Shown piece after piece: positions 54,909-64,000 of a DNA stretch of 64,000 nt (the stretch's first letter is position 1; the number at the start of each line of letters is the position of its first letter). Where the stretch lies: NCBI GenBank assembly GCA_035079385.1, contig JAVHKY010000048.1, positions 1,181,501 through 1,245,500 of the forward strand, given 5' to 3'. The stretch is from Aspidiotus rigidus. Taxonomy: Eukaryota; Arthropoda; Insecta; Hemiptera; Diaspididae. The position numbers and the translations under genes are program-made. Under the pieces are notes generated by a model. The model saw only the letters and a list, made by a program, of their open reading frames with translations, made no database searches and was not told the origin of the DNA.

Positions 54909-57778
54909 ATGAGTTTTTTTTTTCTGTGTTCATCTAATACCCTCTCTTCAGAACCAGGATTAAAATACACGGATTGCATATTTTCCAAATGAACAGGTAA
55001 TCGCGTAACAGAATGACTCCGATCATGCATTTTGTATGAATAGATTCTATGAAAAGCTTCACAAGGTCCTACATAACGTGCGTTCAAATAGGCATCTACT
55101 TCATTATAATTTAAAACTGATTGATTATTTAAATTGAGACGAACTTGAATGCAGCTATGGCCCTTATAAATATACTTGAATAAATATTTGACAGCTCGTA
55201 TGGTGGAACATATTTCAACGTTTATGTGCGCATTGTACCTCAAACACAGATATTTATTGTGAGGAACAATATTCCTGTTATCAATTACAAATGTTCGGCC
55301 ACTTTTCATTATTTTCATTGTTCTACCATCATTTCGTCTTCTATAATTTGGATAACCATTTTCAGAGTAAACTGTATTTTCTCTAAAATTTTTGGGATAG
55401 TCTTTGGTACAAACTCCATTTTCCATGCAGGAATTAAATGGATTCATTACACCGCAAGGACCATGGAACATAGATTGTTTAATTATCTCAAATAATTTAG
55501 GTTCTGTTTCAATATCAGGAATTTCTGCTGAAACTATTTTATCTATATCATCAGAATTTCGTATTTTATCCTCATTCCCTAAAATAAGTAATATATGTGC
55601 ATGAGGTAAACCTCTCTTCTGCCATTCAACAACATAAGTATAAGAAATAACTTCACCCAAAATTTTCTTGTTGATCAACTCCTCCAACATAGAGGACAAT
55701 TTTTCATGAAACACACGACTCACTATATCAGGACGGTCACTGGGTTTTTCATACGTTTCTATGTTATTCACAATTTCAGACCATTTTGGGTTACATGTGA
55801 ATGTTATGAATAAAACAGGCCTTCCAAATTTTGAAATAAGATGCATAGCGTCCTGGTAATGTTGTGCCATATTTCTGGGACTACCTTCGAAAGAAGAAGG
55901 TAAAATAACAGCTTTACCAATATTAAAGTTCTCTTTCTCACATCTACCCCTTATATAATCATGAAGGCCTTTGTAATATTCAACGCGTAATGTTTTTTGA
56001 TTCTGGCGTACCCAATCTAATCTGTCTGCTTCCATTTTACAATAAGCGTCTACTATAAATTGTTGTGTTAGTTTCCCACTATGAATAAAAACTGAAGAAT
56101 CACTTCGAACGCTAAGTAATAAGGCATAATAATGTAACAATGTAATAGCATGACCTTGAATACTTTTCATTTTGAAGAACCATCCACCTCCTCCAAATGG
56201 ATATAAGATAGGATACGTCATAGGATCGGTGTGCTTAGATTTTATAGGCAACTGTATACAATCTCCATTTTTACTGTGCATTCTAATATCTCTATTTCCA
56301 GGAGGGCAACCTTCTCCAGAATCTTCAAATACAGCAGCAATTTCATTTGCTGTAGGTAAATTAGATCTCCCTTTGTGAATCAAACCTTGACTGTTTTCTT
56401 GTTGGTCTTTCAATAACCATACGGAATAATTTTTCGGTTTTTCTCCACTCTCTCTACATCGAATTTCTTCTTCTTTTTCTACTTCGTGTAACATTTTTAT
56501 ACTTTTTGAATATTTGTTGATACTTCTCAATTCTTCATCCAGTTCAATCAGTAAATTTCTATCACATTGACTATTTTTCTCAATTCTCAGCTGATTAGCT
56601 TCAGCTGAGTCAATGAAATAAAGTTTTGAATACATCTGTGGAGCTCCTTCACCTCCTAAATTAGAACTTAAATGATAAGTAAGTCCTTGAATTTTGAAAC
56701 AGTACGGTCCACGGCCAGGAGTACTTCCAGCATTTATAGAAGCCCCAAAAGAACCGAATGCTAATGCTGAATTAAATGATCTTATGTGTTCACGAAAATT
56801 CTTACTCGCAGATGTATTTACATTAAATAATAGAGCTTGTATACGTGGGATAGTTGGAATAATTTCTCTTGAAGATAAAGCTTGCAAATAAGATTCATCA
56901 AAATCAGTTTCATTGTCTAACAATGGTAGAGAATTATCAATACATTTGAGACATAAGCCGTGAACATCAACCAGTTTTGTTTGAGGGTAGAGTATACCAC
57001 AATTTTCACATATAATATATCTGAACAGATATTTGCCTTCCATACAACACTTGTGAAAATATCTCCCTCCAACGGTTTCAGTTGAGAAGTATAAAGAATG
57101 ACAATGAGCACAAGCATTATTCATTAGACCTAAACTATGCTCTTGTAAATTATTTTCCATGTACTTTGACCGCCCAATATGTAAACATGGATTAAAACTC
57201 AAATATTCATTTGTTGCATTTTCATCAAGGAATGTATTCAATTCAACGTCATTAGAATTCAACATTATCACATCAAAATCAACTATTGTTCCCTCGACTG
57301 GATTCAAAATTTGACCGACTCCACTTTCTATCAATGGTTCGTAATGATTGTTATTCAAATAAAGTAATTTGATAGGATTATTATTTGAATTCGCATGACT
57401 TGTAACTTTCGAACGTACTTTCACGAAGGAGAAATTTGAATAGTCTCTCTCATAAATCCATATATCCTTCGAGTACAACTGACTTACGCAAAATATTTCG
57501 ATATGATCACCATAAACAGATGGGTTACTTAAATTTGATACATAATCAGCAACAGAAACCGTCTCGTTTGTAGAAGATGCGATAAATGGAGCAAAATAAC
57601 CACTGTTCTCGCTAATGTGATCGCAACACTTACTTCTTAGGACTTGAGCTTGATGAATATTCTCATTGAACAGTAAATAGGATAAGGAATAAAATAAACA
57701 GCTTCCATCCATGGGCATATGACGAGAAAAATAATTTCTATCCTCATCGAAGCAATAATACGTCTCCCCCATTCTCAA
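54905..57778 (-). CDS. Helitron OTU protease-HUH Rep protein (ORF upstream of frameshift)
   Basis: The 957-aa N-terminal half of the Helitron transposase. Residues 15-148 form an OTU cysteine protease fold: MDGSCLF gives D24 and C27, and NNHYEPL supplies H145. Cysteine pairs around 220-280 (CAHCHSLYF, ICENCGILY, HGLCLKC) suggest zinc binding. The Helitron N domain follows with YSVWLLKDQQ and PGNRDIRMHS. The HUH Rep motifs are FITFTCNPKW near 659, LPHAHILLIL near 727 and YLFKYIYKGH near 869, the last carrying the paired Tyr. The Rep would nick and rejoin single strands; the OTU role is unknown. The frame ends at HRKKKLI, where a shift in the A10 run leads into the helicase frame. Confidence 0.92.
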   Translation of the reverse strand: MRMGETYYCFDEDRNYFSRHMPMDGSCLFYSLSYLLFNENIHQAQVLRSKCCDHISENSGYFAPFIASSTNETVSVADYVSNLSNPSVYGDHIEIFCVSQLYSKDIWIYERDYSNFSFVKVRSKVTSHANSNNNPIKLLYLNNNHYEPLIESGVGQILNPVEGTIVDFDVIMLNSNDVELNTFLDENATNEYLSFNPCLHIGRSKYMENNLQEHSLGLMNNACAHCHSLYFSTETVGGRYFHKCCMEGKYLFRYIICENCGILYPQTKLVDVHGLCLKCIDNSLPLLDNETDFDESYLQALSSREIIPTIPRIQALLFNVNTSASKNFREHIRSFNSALAFGSFGASINAGSTPGRGPYCFKIQGLTYHLSSNLGGEGAPQMYSKLYFIDSAEANQLRIEKNSQCDRNLLIELDEELRSINKYSKSIKMLHEVEKEEEIRCRESGEKPKNYSVWLLKDQQENSQGLIHKGRSNLPTANEIAAVFEDSGEGCPPGNRDIRMHSKNGDCIQLPIKSKHTDPMTYPILYPFGGGGWFFKMKSIQGHAITLLHYYALLLSVRSDSSVFIHSGKLTQQFIVDAYCKMEADRLDWVRQNQKTLRVEYYKGLHDYIRGRCEKENFNIGKAVILPSSFEGSPRNMAQHYQDAMHLISKFGRPVLFITFTCNPKWSEIVNNIETYEKPSDRPDIVSRVFHEKLSSMLEELINKKILGEVISYTYVVEWQKRGLPHAHILLILGNEDKIRNSDDIDKIVSAEIPDIETEPKLFEIIKQSMFHGPCGVMNPFNSCMENGVCTKDYPKNFRENTVYSENGYPNYRRRNDGRTMKIMKSGRTFVIDNRNIVPHNKYLCLRYNAHINVEICSTIRAVKYLFKYIYKGHSCIQVRLNLNNQSVLNYNEVDAYLNARYVGPCEAFHRIYSYKMHDRSHSVTRLPVHLENMQSVYFNPGSEERVLDEHRKKKLI

Positions 57779-57842
57779 TACGTTTCACAGACAAAAAAAT
57801 TAAAATAACTATATTTCAGATCAATGTTTCGAGAGTCGTTTT

Positions 57843-58262
57843 CTCCGGATAAATAAATTGTCAGAGTGCCGTTCTCCGGATAAATAAATTTTCAAATCGG
57901 TCCTCTCCGGATATAGTGAGGTTGACAGTGAAGAACCAGATAATGTTCTCCGGATAAATAAAATTAACAACTTAGCCGTCTCCAGATATTTTTCTCCGGA
58001 TAAATAAATTGTCAGAGTGCCGTTCTCCGGATAAATAAATTTTCAAATCGGTCCTCTCCGGATATAGTGAGGTTGACAGTGAAAAACCAGATAATGTTCT
58101 CCGGATAAATAAAATTAACAACTTGGCCGTCTCCAGATATTTTTCTCCGGATAAATAAATTGTCAGAGGCCGTTCTCCGGATAATTTTCTCCGGATAAAT
58201 GAATTTTCAAATCGGTCCTCTCCGGATATAGAGAGGTTGGCAGTGAAAAACCAGATAATTTT
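57843..58262 (-). repeat. CTCCGGATAAATAAATT iterons upstream of the Helitron Rep gene
   Basis: Twelve CTCCGGATA motifs occur, most continuing AAATAAATT, arranged in a higher-order 151-bp period (starts at 57843, 57994 and 58145) with near-identical copies. Two further variants read CTCCAGATA. They lie 65 bp upstream of the Rep start, inside the expected 5' leader of the element. Confidence 0.8.
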
Positions 58263-58826
58263 CTCCGATCATTTCTACGTCCTTCCTTACCGAACAAAAA
58301 CAACATAAACCTGAAAGTAAGTACGAAATATTATAATTGTACAAAACAAAAACAAAGTAAAATTGGTCCTACAAAATAGATTTTACGAAATGCAATAATA
58401 GTACAAAACAAAAGTAAAGTAAAATGTGATCGTACAAAATGGATTATATAAATACAAACTGAATTAGAAATGAAACAATAGTATCCTTCCTACAACTACA
58501 AAAAATAATTATCATCAGAGTGAAATACAAAATGGATTATATAAATACAAACTAAGGCACTGCAGGTATGCGCATCTTAAATGTAAACAACGAAAATGAA
58601 GAAAAATGAAGAGGTTGCACCATCGATTACTGGACAAAAAATGAAAATTACGTAAAATCGCGTTGTTTAATTGGAAAACTGAAAGCAGAATTGAATTCAG
58701 CTTTAAAAAATACACGAAATGAAACAATAGTATCCTTCCTTTTACAAAAAATAATCATCATCAGAGTGAAATTCTGTGGTAGCTAAGATATGGCACCTCG
58801 GTAATCGGTTTATTAGATTGAACGCG
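58263..58826. other. Region upstream of Helitron: duplicated blocks and a MITE end
   Basis: GAAATGAAACAATAGTATCCTT followed by an AAAAAATAAT(T/C)ATCATCAGAGTGAAAT stretch occurs at 58468 and 58718. Between them, AAGGCACTGCAGGTATGCGC at 58555 matches one end of the hAT-like MITE at 27244. GTACAAAACAAAA is repeated near 58340 and 58400. The Helitron 5' tip may lie here. Confidence 0.45.
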
Positions 58827-58993
58827 TTCGCGCAGTGTCGCGGAATATTCGGCAGGGCCGGGCAACATCGGTCACGTTCGTTTTCTCGCAATGCTTTGCG
58901 ATACGCATTCGTACGTCGCATTTGTACGTCGAACACTTCTTTTTGCTGCTAAAATGGCGTATTGCCATAGCCCCCTCTATAGTACCCTAAACT
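58827..58993. repeat. MITE right-half copy, directly repeated at 59381-59534
   Basis: CGCGTTCGCGCAGTGTCGCGG through CTTCTTTTTGCTGCTAAAAT and CCCCCTCTATAGTACCCT is nearly identical to the right half of the complete MITE at 59314-59534. This copy lacks the left end. Confidence 0.75.
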
Positions 58994-59221
58994 TGAAAGC
59001 AAAAGAAAAAACGGCCACCAACCTCGTTCACATTCGAACGCAAAAACAACATTTCTCGTTTTCTCGTTGCGGTAAAACAATCGAGTGTATATCGTGAGTA
59101 CATTGTACATCGAACATCGAAATCGAAAGGTCGGCGAACAATATCGTGAGACTGAAAAAAAAACAAAAAAAAACAAAGCGATTGCAAGTGGTTCATGCCT
59201 CGTAGAACGAGCATGAACCTA

Positions 59222-59656
59222 AAAACAAGTTAGGTTAGGCGTAATTAACATAGTATCATACATCATCTAAATAAAAATACCCACAACTTACTGCGTTGTG
59301 GTCTACCATGCCTAGGGTACTATAGAGGGGGGTATGGCAATACGCCATTTTAGCAGCAAAAAGAAGGCTCTCAAACACGAACGCGTTCGCGCAGTGTCGC
59401 GGAATATTCGGCAGAGCCGGGCAACACCGGTCACGTTTGTTTTCTCGCGATGCTGTGCGATACGCATTCGTACAATAGACACTTCTTTTTGCTGCTAAAA
59501 TGGCGTATTGCCATACCCCCCTCTATAGTACCCTACCATGCCGTGACCTGAGCGGCTGAACTTACCCGAAGAAGAAGAAAGAAAATAGTGATTACAATAT
59601 GGTCGGCTAGCCCTAAAAAGTGATTACAATAGGGTCGGCTAGTGTTATGACACTAG
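59222..59656 (-). mobile_element. Helentron-like element copy in minus orientation, split by a MITE
   Basis: Read on the minus strand it has two 5'-type modules (GCCGACCCTATTGTAATCAC and GCCGACCATATTGTAATCAC), a CTTCTTCTTC tract, GGGTAAGTTCAGCCGCTC and CACAACGCAGTAAG. This is the same order as at 47844-48040. A palindrome TAGTGTCATAACACTA lies at its tip. The MITE at 59314-59534 interrupts it. Confidence 0.65.
59314..59534. mobile_element. MITE with ~52-bp TIRs, 8-bp target duplication ACCATGCC
   Basis: TAGGGTACTATAGAGGGGGG opens the element and its complement closes it. The arms continue through ATGGCAATACGCCATTTTAG. ACCATGCC flanks both sides (59306-59313, 59535-59542). The 8-bp duplication suggests hAT mobilisation. 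Confidence 0.85.
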
Positions 59657-59821
59657 CGCACCATGCGCATATATCTTGAACCTACTTCACACTGCTTGTC
59701 TCCGTGCCGGTAACCCTGTACTGCTCGTTTAGAGTTAACGTGTACGGTGAACCTCGCTAGCTCGCACAACCCAGAGAGCAGTTAAGGACGCCGGATGCTC
59801 GATCCTCTTGTGAATAACATG

Positions 59822-60283
59822 CACGGTATAAGATGAAGAGGTAATGACACAACGCTAAAATCGTGTCCGCAGTTTTGAAGTTGTACGTACAAACTTCCGC
59901 TAGGTTTGCAGCGAACACTCGGGCTGTTTCCCTGTTCCTTCTACACCCCACCTGCGCCGAGACGTTACCGTTGGTACCCTAGTATTGATGAAATTTCCAA
60001 GGATTATAAAAAATCCAAGAATTTACTTAGAAGGGTGATTCTTTCAAAATTTTATAGAGTAGATTAAATAGTATTTTTATGCCAAATATGAAATGCATCG
60101 GCTGATTCCTGATCCTGCAATAAATTTTTGAAAGTAGCGGCGTTCCCATAAGACTCTGTACATTACCCATCACTTTCATCACGAGCGCTGCGCTCGGGAT
60201 GTTCAGAACTACTTCAAAATCACGGACAGCGTTTACCACAGTCAGAATACGTTCGTGTCACTACCTCTTCATCTTATACCGTG
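59822..60283. mobile_element. TIR element, 8-bp target duplication ATAACATG
   Basis: The ends CACGGTATAAGATGAAGAGG and complement extend through GTAATGACAC with one or two changes. ATAACATG is repeated exactly at 59814-59821 and 60284-60291. The 462-bp body does not code for a transposase. Confidence 0.87.
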
Positions 60284-60291
60284 ATAACATG

Positions 60292-62239
60292 TAATACCAT
60301 AACATGATGCCGAAGTTCCCGTGTAATGACGAACAACTTGTGTCTTGAATTTTTTTTCACGTTATAATTTCGAGCTTACTTATCTTGTTTTTGTGGATCA
60401 TGATAAAATAAAACGAAAAACGAATTTCTGGTTACTAATCAAAAAGTTGAATAGAGAATTGATGAAAAAAAAATGGGTTCGCGTCTCTGCTTGCATTTAT
60501 TCTTGTGTTTGTGTGCGTAGACCTTACACGTCACTGCGTCAGAGACTTGCATGCCCTTGCATGTTATTATGTGGTATGTACATTACTCATTCTATCTTGA
60601 ATATAGGAGTATTATATGAGAATGACAGATAAGAACAAAAGCGCAGAGAATAGAAGTATAGATACTGATGAAGAAAATGAAATGACATTTTGGCTGATGA
60701 CAACAGTAAAAACAACAACAACAACAACGCTAATCTTAATGTCAATTCAAGTGAATAAAATCATGTGCCTGATACACCGGCGTCTTCAAGAAACAAAAAT
60801 ACATAGTCTATAACCATATTTAACAAAGAGATGGTCAAGTAAGTCTTACAAAAAAGTTTTTCAACCATGTGAATTCTGCAACTGCAAAAGGTCAGTTTAG
60901 ATGAATTAAAGTGGATAGCCGTGAATAAAGCTTATATAACACTACAAACCATCACTTGTAGCTATCAGCATTAGACACGCCAAACTCTTGAACACGACGT
61001 TACCTACCGGTATTCAGATAATCAATATTTACTTGATAAACTTATTCTCTGTATTTCTCGATTCTAGAAAGTAATAGTGACCCCGTCAATTCAATGAGTT
61101 TTTTTTCTCGAAACAACTTGAAAACCGTGCAAACACTCCAGTCTCGCTTTATTCAACTTGACTTGGAACAAATAGTAATACTAGACCTAGTATTTCTCAA
61201 AAACCTTTGTGACCATAGTAATTGTGTCAATCATTCAAATGATGACCAGAGACGTGCTTGTGAGTCATCTCATGTTGACAATCCAAAACCATCAACCAGC
61301 GGCGCGTCATCTTAGGCAATGAAAATGTAGGTAATAGAAATATACACTGGCTCATATAGAAAAACTAAGAACAATGATAATAGAAGATAAACGTGATGCT
61401 TGCCGTGACAAGCGTGGCAAATACATGTATCTTGAAGTGAGTTGCCCACATCCAGGTAAAATTTGTTTCAATGAAATACAAGTGACTTGTGGACACAAAG
61501 CACAGAATCGTCCCTGTAATAAATATAAGTTTGAGTTTGATACATTTTCTAAATTAACATTGTGATTCACATGATAACCTAGTTCTAGTCTTTATACCTA
61601 CTAGATAATGGCGGCTGTGCCAAAAACATGTTCATACATCTTGATTTGTACCATTGAATAGGGTACCTACCCGTAATTTCTGTGTGGTTTGCAATTTAAT
61701 AAATAATTTTCATGATCGTTTGCTGTAATGTAATTTAACCATGCGTGTTCAATCAACTTGTTCCTAGATTCATGTGCAAGTCATAGTCTTGTTTGTGACG
61801 TGAAATTTCTCAAAGAGTATACTTGATATCCTGAACCAGTTCTTGTCAAGTTTAACCTATGTAGGCAAAGGCATATTCTGCCAATACCTCTCCAATTTAA
61901 AACAAGTAAAACTATTATTACAATGAAGAAAGGGCGATGTGTACCTCATACCCCCGATAACATTCCAAGTGTAAACAAATTTAATATTTGGTTTAAGACA
62001 TCGTGTATATTGAACTATAAATAAGGTTTTCTGACTTCCAGGAAACTGAAGAAGAAAATTGATTTGATTGAAGTCTAGAATAGCGTGTATATTGCCCCTG
62101 GCAAAATCATGAAACATGAATACTAGTATCGTGTTACCAGATGTGCTTAGAATACAAACCCTAAGTCAAGTTCAAGCAAAAAAAAAAAAAAAAAAAAAAA
62201 TGTTGAAAGGCTTTGAGAAATGAGCAAATTGTGGTATCC
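60292..62239. other. Intergenic or upstream part of the copia relic
   Basis: Several short plus-strand frames (61094-61315, 61374-61565) lack recognisable domains; they could be decayed gag of the copia element but I cannot show it. An ACAACA microsatellite is at 60713-60730 and an A23 tract at 62178-62200. Confidence 0.35.
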
Positions 62240-62473
62240 TAGAACACCCTCGAATGGGCAATATTTTCGCTCCATATATTAGTAATTTACAACGTGTAAT
62301 AAGGCACAGACAAATTTCTATATATAATGAACAACTGTATTATTTGTGCTCAGGCTAAAATGACTAGAAAATTGTTTGATGGAGACTCTGATTGTGCATC
62401 TTGACCTTGACCTAGTGAATTAGTACATGCTGACCTAATCAGCTCCAGTACCCTCCTACCTGAATACAAAAAA

Positions 62474-62504
<31 letters not shown>

Positions 62505-64000
62505 CTATACAACCATCTATAAGTATTCACCATGAAAACAAGAGACAAAACTCCTGATTATCTCAATCAAGGTTACCAAGAAATTCAAGTAATATAATCC
62601 AGTTGGCCAGTTTGACGTTCTATATGTGATAAAGATAGTAAGTTTACACCAAATAATTCTTAGAATTCTAGCTAAATGTCTTGTAAAATTACAACTTAGT
62701 GAAACTGATACACATGATGGGAGCTTGTGAAAAAGCAAATAGACCTGTACTAGAATGCACACATGCCCTTCTACTAGATGGTACTTACGCTTCATCCCTG
62801 TGGGGGTCAAGTAACTCATGCAACCTGTTGGTTATATAACCAAACCTCAAACTCTGCAACAGATTTCATTACCTCCATTATAAAAATAAAAATGAAAAAA
62901 AAAAAAAAACTGATTTAAACCAAATGAAAGAAAATATTTGGCACTTAATGCAAAGTTTTTCATGAACAATTACCCGAAGGTGCAAAAGCTCAATCTCGCA
63001 CTTTGATACAATTCTTGATTGGCTCTACCAGTTACAGGGTACTCAGTTATTGAAAAAATGACCAGAGAATACAATTCAAAATTTATGAAGTTGAACAATA
63101 TTTAAGAAAGAATTCTTCCCAAACCAGTACAGTAATGAAAAACAAGTTTTCAAGAACAAAGTTAAACCATGATAATCTGGATACAAATGAAACTACCTTA
63201 GATGGAAGGGGAAAACTTACCGAGTAAAGCCTGAACAGACTCTTGAAGTTGGAGGGGGCATTGGCCCTCGGCCAACATGTTTAGAATAACTAGACAGGAA
63301 CCCTGACCCCATTGAAATTGGTGAAACCATTCTTGATTATGACTGGGATAAAGATTCTATCTCTGATGATTAAAAATATTCAAGTAAATCTGCTCTCTCG
63401 AACCATTTGGAACATTAAATGACTGGAAATAAAATGGAATATACAAGAAAGACCTGAACCTCTGAGAAGCAATTTCAATATCTTTCTCTGCATGCCATGT
63501 CACCCCTTGTACAGTAATACGTGGAAGAAAGCCATGAATAAAGAACGTGATGCTTTAATTAAATATAAGGTATAAGAAGTTGTACCCTATAACCAAAATA
63601 TCCTGATCGCACCAGTTTAATGATTGTTTACTCAGAAACAAGATAGAACCCATAAGGCTTATTTAGGAGCTGCGGGAGTAAAAGACATAGAAATGTGTTA
63701 AAAAGATGACACTGCTACATAATTATATAAATTAAGAAAAGCATTTATGGCTTAGCCATTACACCCTTGTGTTGCGGTATATTACATTAGATAACTCATA
63801 TAATATAAACTTGCAAGGATATGAATCTTCTCCTAGAGAACCATGTGTCTACAATACAAAGAACCTAGAAAATTTGAATAACTTCGTACTTGTGCTTGTC
63901 TTGAAAACTAGCAAAACAAATGATTACTTGAACGGAACTCTTGATTTGAAATATTATACTTCTTGTACTCTCAAAGCGCGTCAAATGTAGAGATAGATGC
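62240..64000 (+). pseudogene. Decayed Ty1/copia pol (integrase and reverse transcriptase relics)
   Basis: Many stops and shifts interrupt the reading, but the copia order is visible. At 62335-62450 CIICAQAKMTRKLF and then SELVHADLI match the end of the GAG-pre-integrase and the first integrase block. At 63510-63590 WKKAMNKERDALIKYK and VVPYNQ match the start of the copia reverse transcriptase (W..Am..E...l.....w.lv). At 63730-63760 LRKAFMA in a shifted frame gives the LKKSIYGL block. At 63810-63870 NINLQGYESSPREPCVYNTKN matches the GF..s..DpCvY block. The element continues past the window end. A TAAA microsatellite at 62478-62503 is a later insertion or slippage. Confidence 0.75.

Larger units (their letters stand above)
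47690..58262 (-). mobile_element. Autonomous-type Helitron, interrupted by a 4.5-kb insertion
   Basis: On the minus strand the element runs from repeats upstream of the Rep gene (57843-58262) through the two ORFs and the 3' untranslated part (to 52302). It resumes at 47797 and ends at 47690 with a hairpin (GGCGCGCC-TAC-GGCGCGCC, 47701-47719), a 7-base spacer and CTAG; the next base is T. This matches the Helitron 3' rule of hairpin plus CTRR with A/T insertion. Continuity across the insertion is shown by the uninterrupted relative at 13313-13690. The 5' TC terminus was not identified, so the upper boundary is approximate. Confidence 0.8.

Noticed and set aside
59222..59656. Inverted AGGGTCGGC-type modules considered as the 5' end of the Helitron
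   Set aside because: The modules and the following blocks match the Helentron-like cluster, not the Helitron body, so this is a separate minus-strand copy.

Overview
The window is nuclear DNA of an arthropod, most likely an insect. The evidence is four spliced host genes with GT-AG introns, AT-rich intergenic DNA and a very dense, nested transposon load. Nothing suggests bacteria: there are no operons, ribosome binding sites, CRISPR or rRNA. The lineage cannot be fixed from the sequence; frequent TAGGTACC-like motifs would suit a hemipteran, but that is a guess.

Layout: 1-4251 is a Ty3/gypsy retrotransposon whose 5' end lies outside the window. 5070-5887 is a broken LINE endonuclease on the minus strand. 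6.4-10.8 kb holds MITEs, a GC-rich palindromic minisatellite and a ~430-bp tandem array into which a decayed mariner-like element has inserted. 11.06-12.82 kb carries two convergent host genes, MRPS18C (+) and SFR1 (-), whose coding ends are 65 bp apart. 13-27.4 kb is almost entirely foldback/MITE DNA, several copies with readable target-site duplications. 27.57-28.40 kb is TIMM22 (+, four exons). 29.8-33 kb holds more inverted-repeat elements and a minisatellite.

33.3-44.7 kb is one host gene, TRNT1 (CCA-adding tRNA nucleotidyltransferase, minus strand). I reassembled eight exons with matching splice phases; its last three introns are filled with repeats, including a Helitron relic. Just upstream of its first exon sits an unusual ~2.9-kb element: ~0.8-kb inverted repeats around a two-exon gene for a small protein that is essentially one THAP DNA-binding domain. 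The outer edge of that element abuts the 3' end (CTAG plus GC hairpin) of a Helitron. The Helitron body lies at 52.3-57.8 kb on the minus strand and encodes an OTU protease/HUH Rep protein and a PIF1-like helicase, split by one frameshift at an A10 run. Between the Helitron's 3' tip and its body is a ~4.5-kb cluster of Helentron-like non-autonomous elements. 58.3-60.3 kb contains short TIR elements, and 62.2-64 kb is a decayed Ty1/copia pol.

The host genes are unrelated housekeeping functions: mitochondrial translation, mitochondrial carrier import, tRNA maturation and recombination repair. They do not form a pathway. The main biological interest is the THAP inverted-repeat element beside TRNT1, the near-intact Helitron with iteron-like repeats upstream of its Rep gene, and the nested rolling-circle insertions.
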